DNA of 64,000 nt from Rhineura floridana (lineage: Eukaryota; Chordata; Lepidosauria; Squamata; Rhineuridae), in NCBI RefSeq assembly GCF_030035675.1, contig NC_084480.1, forward strand, positions 284,914,394-284,978,393, read 5' to 3'. The stretch's first letter is position 1. The number at the start of each line of letters is the position of its first letter. The notes beneath the pieces are model-generated. The model had not been told where the DNA came from and made no database searches. It saw only the letters and a program-made list of their open reading frames with translations. Positions 23,100 through 33,930 of this stretch are shown piece after piece. The position numbers were made by a program, and so were the translations under genes.

Positions 23100-24547
23100 A
23101 GGGCACACTCTGAGAAGCTGAGAGCAATTGAAGAAGCAATAAAGGCAAGGAGACGTGGCCTTCCTGAACCAATGCATGACACCCCTCCTCCCAAAATGCT
23201 GAAGCAGCAGCAGACAACCCTTGACAGGTGGGGATCTGGCAGGGAGCCTGTCACCCAGACCAATCTCAACAGGAGAATCATTGATTTCATTGTAGAGAAG
23301 ACATTACCACTTCAGACTGTGGACAAACCATCATTCATTAATCTGGTTCGCATTGGACTCCCCAAAGATCTCACCATCATATGTGCCAAGACTCTGAGAG
23401 ACAGAATTGAGAAGAGAGCATGCCACATGAGAGAAACTCTTGCAAACTGAATGGGTGCTGTGGCATATATAGCAACCACTGCAGATTGTTGGACCAATGG
23501 CAAGAAGAGTTACTTTGGGGTAACAGCCCACTGGATCAACCCAACTACCCTGAAACGTGAGGTCGGGGCCTTGGCTTGTAAGCGTCTGAAGGGGCGCCAT
23601 ACATACGATGTCCTTTCAAAAGCACTGCATGATGTACATGTGCAGTACAGGATCCACAACAAAGTTATGTGCACTACTACAGACAATGGCTCCAACTTTG
23701 TGAAAGCGTTCAGAGTTTTCATGGCCAAAGAACCAGTGGAAGCTGCAGGCACCAGTGACGATGATGGTGATAACCAGGAGGAGGAGGAGGCTGAGGTGGA
23801 GTTTGTGCCTATCTGTGAGATCCTGGACACAGGACCTGAGGCAGAGGAAGAAGCTGCAGACTCAGGAGAGGATTTTGTTTTACCACCACACCAGAAATGT
23901 GCTAGCCACACCCTCAACCTTGTGGCAACACAAGACATAGAAGCCATGCTTTCTGACTCCTCCAAAAGTAGTCTTCTTGGTCCTTTCAAGAAACAGTTTC
24001 GTTCCTTGATGGGAAAGTGCAGCAAGTTGTGGTCCAAGCAGAACCAGTCAGCCCAGATTGCTGAGTATATCCATGCGCAATGTGGTGTGTATCTGAAGGT
24101 ACCAAATAAGACCAGGTGGAATTCCACCTTTGATGCGTTGAAGCAACTACATGAGCTCCTGTCAACTGTGCCACTAAAAATGCATGCCATAATGGACCGC
24201 TGCTCCTTGTCCAGGATCACAGCTGCTGAGATTGAAGTGGTACAGGAATACACAGAGATTATGGAGCCACTAGCCCAGTCCCTAGATATCCTGCAACGGG
24301 AGAACGGCATGTTCATGGGGTATTTGCTACCAACGCTCTGCAATCTGGACCGCAAGTTAGAAGGACTGGAAAACAAACCTGAGAGGTACACATACTGTTT
24401 TCAGCTGCTGAGAGGTGTGCGCGAAGCCCTAAGAAAGCAGTTTGCAGCTATCTGGGAGGACAAGAGGCTTCTTCTGGCAGCCTGCCTATACCCTCGCTTC
24501 AAACTAGATTGGTTGGAATCGTGTCAGGCCACCACCCATACCAACAA
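23100..24547 (+). pseudogene. hAT transposase exon 3 (catalytic core), one stop
   Basis: Starts after a polypyrimidine tract and AG at 23099; the donor is gt at 24548. The core shows TTADCWT (first catalytic Asp), TTDNGSNFVKAF (second Asp) and CASHTLNLV (the conserved CxxH of hATs), with an acidic insert (EEEEAEVEFV) between. A single in-frame TGA (23448-23450) separates LRDRIEKRACHMRETLAN from MGAVAYIATTADCWT; both sides are in one frame and otherwise open. Readthrough or a downstream start at 23451 would lack the BED finger. Confidence 0.9.
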
Positions 24548-24877
24548 GTAAGAACATTAGGGAAGCCCTTTGGGTGGATTACTCCAAGGGAAATGTTGTC
24601 TCAAGGGAGGCATCAGAGGGCTTAAGGTGGTAGGCAGGGGCTGGGCCTTTTCTTCCTGGGGCTCCTCATCACAACCTTGGGTTGCTGCAGGTAATCCTTA
24701 AGGGTCTGCTGTGCTGCCCCATGAGTGTGGTGACTTGGTCACCTTCCTACCTTCCATGTCATCATCCACAGGCTCAGGCTGGACCCTGAACCAGGGGACA
24801 TGACAAGCATCAGGAAATGAAGAGCAGATGATGGTTTCCTAACATATATGTGTTAACATATCCTCTCTCTTTCTTAG

Positions 24878-25268
24878 ATACACAATGGAAGCCTTGCTGA
24901 AAGCTGAAATAAAGATGGGTGTACTTAATGAGGACAGTGATCAGTCTTCAGATAAAGACCAGGAAGGAGATGACTTAGAAGATGACTTCTTTAACTTTCT
25001 GCCCCAGGGCAAGAAGTCAGCAGTGGACACTGCTGAGGAGGAACTGGTGAGGTACCTGAGGTCTCCCAGCAGGGAAGTGTCATCACTCCATGGCTTTCCA
25101 CGTGTGCTGCGGTGTTTTTTGCAGCACAACACAGGCATGCCTTCAAGCGCCGCAGTAGAACGCCTGTTCAGTACTGGTGGCAACGTAATGACTGTAAAAA
25201 GACATTCCTTGTCTGACATGCTCTTTGAGCATCTTGTTCTTTTGAGACATAACAGAAACATATTATAA
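24878..25268 (+). CDS. hAT transposase exon 4 (dimerisation domain)
   Basis: Acceptor ctttcttag at 24877; joins exon 3 in phase (N-K-Y-T-M-E-A). Contains the hAT C-terminal dimerisation motif SSAAVERLFSTGG, whose Glu is the third catalytic residue, then KRHSLSDMLFEHLVLLRHNR and a taa stop. Whole protein about 747 codons with exons 1-3, similar in organisation to ZBED1/Tol2-type transposases. Confidence 0.9.
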
Positions 25269-25646
25269 AAGCATTTCAAGTGTAAAATTTGATTTCAAGA
25301 GTTGGGGTATCTTCATTGATTGGGGGGATGTGCGATTCTGTTATGCCATTATGTTAATCTTATGGATAAATTTTTTTATTCTACTACCCCCTGTGTGTGT
25401 GTGTTTATTTTTAATATTGTTTTAGGCTTCTTAGATGTGCAGCAGCCAAGGCCAGCACCTTGTAGGAGTTTTTTTTAAAAAGTAACTGAAATGTAATTGT
25501 AGTGATTACTTTTGAGAAAAAGTAAAGTAATCAGTTACTTTCAGAGCAATTGTAATTGTAACGGTAATTACTACTTTTTTGGGCCAAGTAATTGTAACTG
25601 TAATTTATTACTTTTTAAAAGTAATCTTCCAAGCTCTGCCCAAAAA

Positions 25647-27915
25647 TGGCCACTGTCCACACATGAATGGGCCAGGGCACATGGGAAGTGCATTTAAACA
25701 TGATTGGGTACACATACAAAGCTTACATGTCTAAGGGCTTCCATATCCTTAATTCATCCTTTTTCTATGCAAAAAGGTACCTCACATAATGCTCATGGAT
25801 GGTGCTCTTTGCTGTGCCGTGCCTCTCTGTTCCTTCCAGCCTTCTCCTAGCTCCCTGCTTCTGACAGTTCTGCTGCCTGCTCCTCTCTGCACACCCATCT
25901 TTCAACCTCTCCAAACTGACCTCAGCCTGCCTCTCTGACCGATGATTTTGCATTGCCATTTAGATGTCTTGCCTGGTATGCTGTTTTTCATCTAATTAAA
26001 TCAGACCATTACAATGATCCAAACCTGTGATTGCCAAACACTGCTGTGCTGATAGGAGAGATAGAAAGAGATAACAGAGTGAGGAATGAAGGAGTGTTTT
26101 TATTTTTCATATAGACAAGAGCAACACAGTGATTAATGGCTGAGGGTCTGGATCACAAGCACCCCAGGCAGGCCTCCTGCTTTCTCTTGGTAACACTGTT
26201 GTGTCACCCGCCTCTGATCAACCAGCCACTGTTGCTCTTCTTGCACATTGCTATGGGGTGAAAAACACTTTTGTTTGCTCTTTTGTGCTGCATCTTCCTT
26301 GTGCCTTCATCCTGCATAACCCAGGTAACCACAAGGAACAGGTTTTTGCACAATTTCTTGCAGTAACATAGCCCAGCTGGGGTGCATTGTTGAGCCGCCA
26401 CCACAATCACACTTGGAAAGAATCAGAAAGGCGGAAGAGAAATCTTAGGAAAAAACTAATGGAAAAACCACCAATCATCCTTTTATTATTAAATAATAAC
26501 TAAGTTACCAAATGGTATTTAAATAATACTTTTATAATGATGTTAGTGTTAATAAATTAATAATGATAATAATGCGTAGCATTGTACATGGCACTTTAGA
26601 GTAGGACTGCCCGCTGCTTAAGGACAACTTAGTCAATTGATCATGTGGGCTTTAGGTGATTCCTTGGTGTTTTTACTAATACAAATTTAATCGATACATT
26701 GATCAAACGTGCATAAATCTGCATGAGTAACAATGGGCAGTATTAATTCAACTAGCTTTTATTCAGAGTAGATGCACTGAAATGAATGGACCTAACTTAG
26801 TCATGTTCATTAATTTAAATTGGTCTACTAGGAGTAAAAGTTAGTTGATGCCATCCAATAGTTCTGAAGCAACAACAAAACTTTCACTGAGAGCTTCCTG
26901 TTTGGGCTGAGACCGTCTGTATCACAAGGTCTTCCTCACTCAGGTGTGTTTCTTCAGATCTGCAGGCATCGCACATGGATTCTGTTGCACCTCCACCAGA
27001 GGGAGGAATTTCCAAAAAACATTATCTGTAATGTAACCAGTGTCCAATGCCATTAGTACAACAATATAATGGATTTCTTTCATAGATTTAAATACACTGA
27101 AAATGAGGCTCAATATTAAAAATAAAATTCCATTCATTTTCATGTAAATGTTAAGGCCTTCACATCTTTTAAATCCTACAAAATTTAACAATACTTTGTA
27201 AGTAATCCTTTTATTCTAATAATGGTCAGGTGAGTCATTGTTCAATAGAGATTAATGTCACACATTCATTTACATTAGCAGTATCTTAAATGGAAGTACT
27301 GCAAGAGGGATAGAACTTTCCCATTTAAAAAGCACACTTCTGAATAAAAGAGTTGAGCTCACATTCAGAAAAAATACAATATTGCTCAGTTGAGATTGCA
27401 CCAGTTTAGAATGTGAATGGGTGATCACATGATTGAATACACCTCCCTCAGGTTTTTTTAAAGTCCTATGTGTAGTAAAGGAAAGTGGCATGTTAAGGAG
27501 AAGTCTGGAGGAACAAACCATTCTCTAGAGGCAAAGAATTTTTCACACAAGGTAGCATTCAACTCTGAGATCTCTCACACACACTCTAAAATGATATAGT
27601 CCCATGACCGCTGCAATTTATGATGCTTATTTTAAACTTGCAGATCAGCTACCAGTTCACTGGCTGTTCAAGATGGAGAAACTGTTTTGTACAGATAGGA
27701 GAAGGAAGGTTAAGTCTAGCTTTATGGATAAGTAGGACCTATTTCTGAGATATTTTATTATTATTTATTTGATTGTTTACCCAACTCTCCCCAGTGTATG
27801 TAAACCTTCCAGGGTGGGATTACAACTAGAAACAGAAATGAAAGTGAACATTTCCACAATCTGTGTGTTCATCAGAGGTCAGGGACAGAAACCTTGCAAG
27901 CAAGTATGAGTGATA
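25647..27915. other. Intergenic, no gene recognised
   Basis: A LINE-tail trace at 27745-27830 ('ttattattatttatttgatt'). Otherwise A/T-rich sequence without coding or repeat signature. Confidence 0.4.
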
Positions 27916-27920
27916 CATAG

Positions 27921-28045
27921 AAATATAGGAAGCTGCCTTATACTGAGTCAGACCATTGGTCTACCTGGCTCTACACTGACTGGCAGAGGCTTGCTAGTAT
28001 TTCAGATGGGGTTCTCCCCCCCTAATCTGAAGACACTGGGGACTG
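27921..28045 (-). mobile_element. tRNA-derived SINE, partial
   Basis: 'taggaagctgccttatactg', 'agtcagaccattggtctacc' and 'ctacactgactggcagaggc' match the SINE tail-to-body at 32.55 kb in reverse. The tRNA head is missing. Confidence 0.75.
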
Positions 28046-28279
28046 AACAGTGTTTGGATTTTTCTTTTTAGTTTGCAAATGTTACGTTAATAATTACATT
28101 ATTTACTGCATTGCTTTGGATGTTTCCCTTCCATTAAAATTAATTATGTACGTTTCATCCATAGATAAATAGCATAGGTTTTGGCTGAAGTCAAACTGTA
28201 GCGGAAACAGAAACAGCGCCGATTGTGACGAATCCAGGTTGGGATGGAAACTGCTGCCTCATTCCATCCCTATTACAAC

Positions 28280-29137
28280 TGGGGATGGAAGGATCTGCCC
28301 GTTTCGAGTCTCATTTTTCCAATCTTAAATTCGGTTTTCCACTTTTCTGTAGCAATTTACGATTTTTTTTAAAAAAAATCCTCATGAAAACTCTCCAGCA
28401 TTTTAATGTGAATTTATCCTTATCAACACATTTTTGTAGGCAGTTTTGACTAATGTACACATTTTTGCAAGTAATTTATCATCATATAATACATTTTTGC
28501 ATATTATTTTCACTCATATATTCATTTGTATGCACTTTCCCTTAATATATGTATATGAGAGACCACCTTGATTGTAAGACCCTCTCCCTGCTTGCTGGCC
28601 TCTTTCCACCTGGCCTGGAAAAATGGGCCCTTGCCTGACTGCAGCTAAAAGGTATCGCTACCTGATGCCAGAGACTACCTTGACTAAGGGGTGTTATTTA
28701 GGGGCTTATGTTTGGGTAAAAATTTAATTCTGCTGGTCAGTTTTTTGTTTTGCTGTTATTGGGATTATGCTTCTGTATTTTATTGTTGGATCTTATTAGG
28801 AATTATACGGGTGTATCAATTTATTGTACATTTCTTTTTAAATGTTTTTGTTAACATATTGACTATTTGAATTCATTTTCTAACAGTGAACTTTTGTAAC
28901 TTTTGTTTTCATGTTGTGAGCCGCCTTGAGCATAGATTGCTATGGAAAGGCGGCATACAAATAAACAGTGTTGATGATATTTTTGTAAACATTGGTTGGC
29001 GAGGTGCATTGCAAAATTTGAATAAGTATGAATTTTGACAGATGGCTGTGTTTTGGTTCTCATAGTGTTTTGGAAAGTGCGAATCTGATAGATTCAGCAT
29101 GAAATGCAAACTGAATCAAATTTCTCACCCACCCCTA
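28280..29137. mobile_element. hAT-Ac-like non-autonomous element, copy 2 (interrupted)
   Basis: Starts tggggatggaagg and ends cccacccctA. The flanks attacaac (28272-28279) and gttacaat (29138-29145) share a ttacaa core. The interior matches copies 1 and 3 except for an inserted LINE piece at about 28557-28975. Confidence 0.75.
28557..28975 (+). mobile_element. LINE 3' end inserted in hAT-Ac-like element
   Basis: Ends 'gtgagccgccttgagcatag' then 'aaggcggcatacaaataaac', the 3' signature shared by the L2/CR1-type LINEs in this window. No coding part recognised. Confidence 0.6.
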
Positions 29138-29841
29138 GTTACAATAATTATTTTTTTAAAAATATATATATATTGGGAGTATATTTGGGAATACTAATGT
29201 TGCCTTGGGCTCCTTTGGGAGGAAAGGCGGGATATAAATTTAATAAATAAATAAACATGAATACATAAATAATTATGATGTGTGCGACTAAGAATGGAGT
29301 GGGAGGGTGTTGGATATTAGATGAATTGTGTCTTTTCCCAGATCCCAACTGCAATGTCGCTTATCATATAGATCTTGGGAGCCATGGAAAATGTAGTAGA
29401 AAAGGTTTTCAGGCCCACAGTCCTAATGTCTCTTCCGTCCAATAGAGAATTATATGCAAGTGGCTTGCATGTCTCCTCTTCAATGGCACGACTTCTCAGA
29501 GATGAGACTTTCCTATGGCATATCTGTGAAAGAAGTGAAGTCCTCACATTATCTGGGCATTTGACTTATGACACTATTGTGTTAAACCCTAAAATGGATC
29601 AGCCCACTCAACAGGCTACCAATGAACCAGATGAGCAATTTGCCAAATTCCTACTGTATTAGTAGTTCATATTATTAAAAAATATCAAACGGATCACCTT
29701 CCTTCTTAGAGGCTGTAGTCCCAAGCCACAAGCTGGTTCATTGCAGACTTAAAGTCAGGACATTGTCACATGAAAATTCTTTTGCAGACAAGCAAACTCC
29801 TGCTTTAACACCCTAAGAATTAATAGCACAAATTCTTATTA

Positions 29842-30037
29842 ATGGAATATAGGAGACTGCCTTATGTCCTCAGACCATTGCTCTGTCTAGCTCAATACTG
29901 TCTACATTGACTGGCTGGAGGTGGCTCTCTAGGGTGTCAGATAGGAGAATTTCCCGGCCCTACCTGGAGATGCATGTCAGGGATTGAACTTGGAACCTGA
30001 TCAAATATGTGCTGTACCACTGAACTATGGTCTGTTG
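29842..30037 (-). mobile_element. tRNA-derived SINE
   Basis: Reverse copy: tail 'ggagactgccttatgtcctc', body 'actgtctacattgactggct', then 'tgcatgtcagggattgaact' (B box), 'tgtaccactgaactatggtc' (A box). Confidence 0.78.
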
Positions 30038-30336
30038 CTAGTTCCATTCAAGGACTACTATGACTGCACAAATCCTAATCAAAAGACAGAGTGCTTCTAT
30101 GCTTGGCTCATCAGCTGTCTCAGACTGCTGGGGTCCTTGAAGGGATGGCAATGGGAAATATCTTGCTATTACTAAGAGTGTCCAAAAGCTGCATGAAGGG
30201 AGAAATGTGTGTTTCCTGGAAGGAAGCATGAAAATATTGATCTCCCATTCACAACAATGCGGGGAAAAATGAAGAAAAATTAGCAACTCATGCCCTCCAA
30301 AATGAGAGTCTTTTGAGATGCATGCTCAAAACCAGT

Positions 30337-30483
30337 GGCAGCCAGCATGGTGCCCTCCAGATGTAGACTCAATAGCCTTATAGGCCCCTTCCAACTCTAC
30401 TATTCTATGTGGACTCCAACTCCCTTCAGCCCCAGGTAGCATGGCCAGTAGTCAGTGAAGATGGGAGTTGTAGTCCACAACCT
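30337..30483. mobile_element. Decayed foldback MITE carrying a CR1 tail
   Basis: Arms 'ggtgccctccagatgt' and 'gatgggagttgtagtccaca' of the CAGCC... family. Between them 'aatagccttataggcccctt' and 'ccaactctactattctatg' is the 3' end of a CR1 (30372-30408), inserted on the + strand. Confidence 0.65.
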
Positions 30484-30835
30484 CTGCCAGGCATCATGTA
30501 GGCTACTCTTGGCCAAAAGAAGCACAAGTTGTATGCATCCTGCAAGCCTGAGAGTCAGCCACAGGGGGTGGGTGGTGTTGAATTTCCAGATGTGCTGGCT
30601 GTACTGCAACAGGGCACAGGCTAGGCATTAAGCCACAAAGCTTTTGCTTAATAAATTACTATAGCCGTAATGAGAAGTTTCTAATTGCTTCCACAACTAG
30701 AGACTATTGCCTTCAGAATGAAAGCGCGGAAGGCTGAATAACCAGGGATGCCAGAATAACCAGGACATTCCAATAATTACAGTCGCTCATTGCTTAGTTG
30801 CATTGAATTTCACAACCACCACACAAAGTGTGTCA

Positions 30836-31070
30836 TTTATTTTATTTTAAAAACTTTTTATTCCTCATCCAAGAACAAAGTTGTCAGGGTGGTTTGCAAT
30901 AATCAAATACTGAAGTACAAATCAAAAACATACACCCAAAATATAAAACACAGCACGAAAACTCAGCAGCAGCGAGTAAAATTAGATCAGCATGATTCTC
31001 AACAGCATAAAAGATATTTTAAACTGATCTTTAACATTTCAGAAAATAACCATAAAAAAACCCTACCTTA
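30836..31070 (-). mobile_element. LINE 3' tail, decayed
   Basis: A minus-oriented tail (ttattttattttaaaaactt, 'gtcagggtggtttgcaataa') with an A-rich interior typical of the L2 3' UTRs here. Confidence 0.5.
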
Positions 31071-31140
31071 ATTTTTAAAAGTGTTTCTAAAGGCTGGGAA
31101 AATAAAATAATAAAAAGGGTACTAATTCCCCCACAAATTA

Positions 31141-31320
31141 GGCAGCAGGTGAACAAATCTGCTGGATCGGGCCAGTGGCCCATCTAGTCCAGCATCCTGT
31201 TCTCACAGTGGCCAGCCAGATACCTACAGGAAGCCTGCAAGCAGGATCAAAGTGCATGAACATTCTCCCCTCCTCTGGTTTCCAGCAACTGGTATTCAGA
31301 AGCATACTGCCTTTGACTGT
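31141..31320 (-). mobile_element. CR1 LINE 3' UTR
   Basis: The complement matches the 3' UTR at 4014-4200: 'ctggttggccactgtgagaa', 'ggatgctggactagatgggc', 'cactggcccgatccagcag'. 5'-truncated, non-coding. Confidence 0.82.
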
Positions 31321-31564
31321 GGTCTGAAAGGACATTCCACAACTGATGAGCCATTAGTGACTGTTCAGTCCTTTGCACGCTGGTTACCCATGGCACCTGG
31401 AGGAAAGGTCTCGGAAGAGGATCTTAAGGCCTGGGTAGGTATATGTAGAAGGAGGCAATCCTTCAAGTAACATGGCTGTGTTACTTGACATGGAACCAAT
31501 CAAAAGATGGACTGATATAACTATCAGAAAAGCGCATTGTCATCCAGATAAATTGTGCTACAAT

Positions 31565-31998
31565 TAGAGATGGAAAGATCTGTCTGTTTCGGTTCTCTCA
31601 GTTTCTCATTTTTCCAATGTTAAATTCAGTTCTCTGCATTTCTGCAACAATCTGCTAATTTAAAAAAAAATCTCAGGAAAAGTCTCCATTTTAGTGCTAA
31701 TTTCTCCAAATAAACACATTTTTGTAGGCAGTTTTGACAAAGATACACATTTTTGCAAGCCATTTCTCATCATTTTGTGCCTTTTTGCATGTTATTTTCA
31801 CTCGTATTCATTTTTATGCACACTTTCTCCTAATATATGCATTAAATGTTGTTTAGTTGGTGACCTGCATCCCAAAATTCTAATAAATGCAAATTTTGAA
31901 GGATGGTTGTGTTTCGATTCTCATATTGTTTTGGAAAGTGCAAATTTGATAAATTCTGCTTGAAATGCAAACTGAATCGAAATTCTCACCCATCCGTA
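31565..31998. mobile_element. hAT-Ac-like non-autonomous element, copy 3
   Basis: 434 bp from tagagatggaaag to cacccatccgta, with flanks gctacaat (31557-31564) and gctacatt (31999-32006), 7 of 8 identical. The best-preserved of three copies. TAGRGATGG termini with an 8-bp duplication fit the hAT-Ac group. Confidence 0.82.
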
Positions 31999-32548
31999 GC
32001 TACATTGCATGCGCAATAATTCTAAAATTTCCCAAAATGCAAGGCAATAAGGCATATGTGCAAGGCACTGTCTATTGCACACCTTCATCAACATCACAAG
32101 AATTGACCAGACCCCAGAAATATAAATTAGCCTGCTTCCAATTGTCCTTCAAATACCCTACCGGCGAAACAACATTACAGAATTGACTGGAGTGGGACAG
32201 GGCATCCGCCCATCAATACTGAGAGGAAGGACAGGATATAAATTTAAGAAATAAGTAAATAAAAGTCAATTGGGTGTTACATCCAATAATGGGTGGAGCC
32301 AGAACCCAAAGTGGGTTGTGTTTGAAAAAATTGATAGGTCTCCCTCTCTCTCTCTGTTCCATCCCATCTCTCTCTCACCCCATTAACATAAATCCAAACT
32401 GATCACTTGCAGAGGGCCACATGTGATTTGGGCTGAGGGCTGCATGTGGCCTGCAGCTTCTTGACCCCAACTGTACAAGCTGGGAGTAAGCCCCATCAGA
32501 CGCAACGGGATTAACTTCTGGAGAGAGATGCATAGGAATGTGCTGTAC

Positions 32549-32745
32549 GGGGAAGGGCTATAGCTCAGTGGCAGAGCCTTTGCATGCAGAAGGTCCCAGC
32601 TTCAATCCCCAACATCTTCAGGTAGGGCTGGTAGATACTCCTGTCTGAAATGCTGAAGAACCACTGCCAGTCTGTGTAGACAATACCAAGCTATAAGGAC
32701 CAATGGTCAGACACAGCATCAGGCAGTTTCCTATTTTCCTATTTC
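32549..32745 (+). mobile_element. tRNA-derived SINE, full head
   Basis: Begins ggggaagggctatagctcag; A box tagctcagtggc (32571-32582) and B-box-like ggtcccagcttcaatcc about 30 bp on, i.e. a pol III type-2 promoter. Then 'gccagtctgtgtagacaata' and 'caatggtcagacacagcatc', ending in cctattttcctattt. Not a functional tRNA gene: no acceptor-stem pairing, and the body is SINE sequence. Confidence 0.85.
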
Positions 32746-32759
32746 CAAGGCCTATTGAT

Positions 32760-33842
32760 TATTTTTTTATTATTACATTTTTATCCCACCTTTCCTCCAA
32801 GGAGCTCAAGGTGGTATACAAACATGGTTCTCCCCCTCCCGACGTTATCCTCACAACTACCCTGTGAGGTAGGTTAGGCTGAGAGGCCCACAGTCACCCA
32901 GTGAGCTTCACGGCTGGGTGGGGAGTTGAGCTCTGGTCTCCCAAGGTCATAGTCAAAACCTCTAACCACTGTTGGGTCCAAATCTAAGCTCCCTCCCCTT
33001 CCTGAAAGGGCGAGCTAGCACACCCCTCAGCCCTGAATAGGAGGGTGCGTTTGACAATTCAATTTACCTGTCAGTGGTCCGGCCAGACATCAAACATAAA
33101 ACAACACACAAACTGCTTGATCAAGAAGGGGTCTCTAAACTGTGCAGACAGCAGTCTGACAGGGCAGAGAGCACCATTTATTAATTGAAGCATCATTTAT
33201 ATAGGTTTCATAAGTAAAACAAAGTATAATATTATTAAAATCATAACAAAGGGAATACAGTATTACAGAGATAAGCAAGCGCATCTGTTTATCCTTGTTA
33301 CATTTCTTATAATTCTAAAAAGCGAGAGCTTGATAAAGAAGTTATACACTTGTCAATCTAAGAGAACTTATTTCGATATAACTAAGGAAAAGCGAGGAAA
33401 AGAGTTAGATTGACACCAAAAGAGATAAAGATGTTGCTAATGTGCCTGTGAAATTTACCCACTCAGCAGTGTGACGTAAATCTTATAGATACAATTTCTA
33501 ATAAGTTGTTTTGAGAATACTTCTCGCTTTGTGCTGAATTAGCTACAATGTGCAGGATGTGTATAGTGAAGCAAGACAGAGAGAAATAGCAACAAATCAA
33601 AGAGGATACACTTTATCTCTTTTTCCAAGATGTTACAGCCTTACAGGCGCCTCTGGGTGTGATCTCTCATGAGAGAGAAGAATCGAAACCTAGAGTCTTA
33701 TGTTCCCCCACCCTCTCTAAGTTCCATGATTCATTGCGGCACTAGCTTTGGCAATAATGTAGCATTTCTTGGCAACTCTTGACAACTCTTGGGGCCTAGG
33801 AAATAAAATATTTCCTAACACCACTACACCATACCGGCTCTC
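32760..33842 (-). mobile_element. tRNA-derived SINE split by a solo LTR
   Basis: The minus-strand head 'gagccggtatggtgtagtgg' (33825-33842) continues across the LTR at 32965 with 'ttagaggttttgactatgac', B box, 'gaagctcactgggtgactgt', and ends in a LINE-like tail ('gagctccttggaggaaaggt'). Same head type as 22.3, 54.7 and 61.8 kb but with a different tail from 22.3 kb. Confidence 0.85.
32970..33820 (-). mobile_element. Solo LTR (retroviral), 851 bp
   Basis: On the minus strand it runs from TGTTAGG to CCCAACA, with a TATATAA box and an AATAAA signal in the order expected of U3-R-U5. A 4-bp duplication ccac flanks it (32966-32969, 33821-33824), the size usual for class I (gammaretrovirus-like) ERVs. 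No internal region: a fossil left by LTR-LTR recombination. Both edges are still sharp, so not very old. Confidence 0.85.
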
Positions 33843-33930
33843 GAACAAAAGAAGGAAGAGTAGTATGTAAAGTTTGCCTGAAATGCGGTATATACATACA
33901 GCGTAAACAAATACAACGCAGGTTTCTGAA

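Larger units (their letters stand above)
18074..25638 (+). mobile_element. Tol2-like hAT transposon, 7.57 kb
   Basis: Ends CAGAGCTTGGAAGTAACT and AGTAATCTTCCAAGCTCTG are inverted repeats followed by repeated 'agtaact/gtaatta' subterminal phrases, as in Tol2-group hATs. The flanking 8 bp are cgcaaaaa (18066-18073) and cccaaaaa (25639-25646), 7 of 8 matching. It holds a four-exon transposase (18422-25268). Intron 1 has collected a MITE (18737-18824), an L2 tail (19205-19440), a CR1 (19614-20608), a second MITE (20838-21037), another L2 (21046-21400) and a SINE (22300-22490). One stop codon in the coding region makes this copy non-autonomous. Confidence 0.92.

Noticed and set aside
23510-24391. 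293-codon minus-strand open frame
   Set aside because: Shadow of the hAT transposase core on the opposite strand; no domain character.
32549-32620. Possible tRNA gene
   Set aside because: A and B boxes are present but there is no acceptor-stem pairing, and the body and tail match a SINE found in reverse at four other places.
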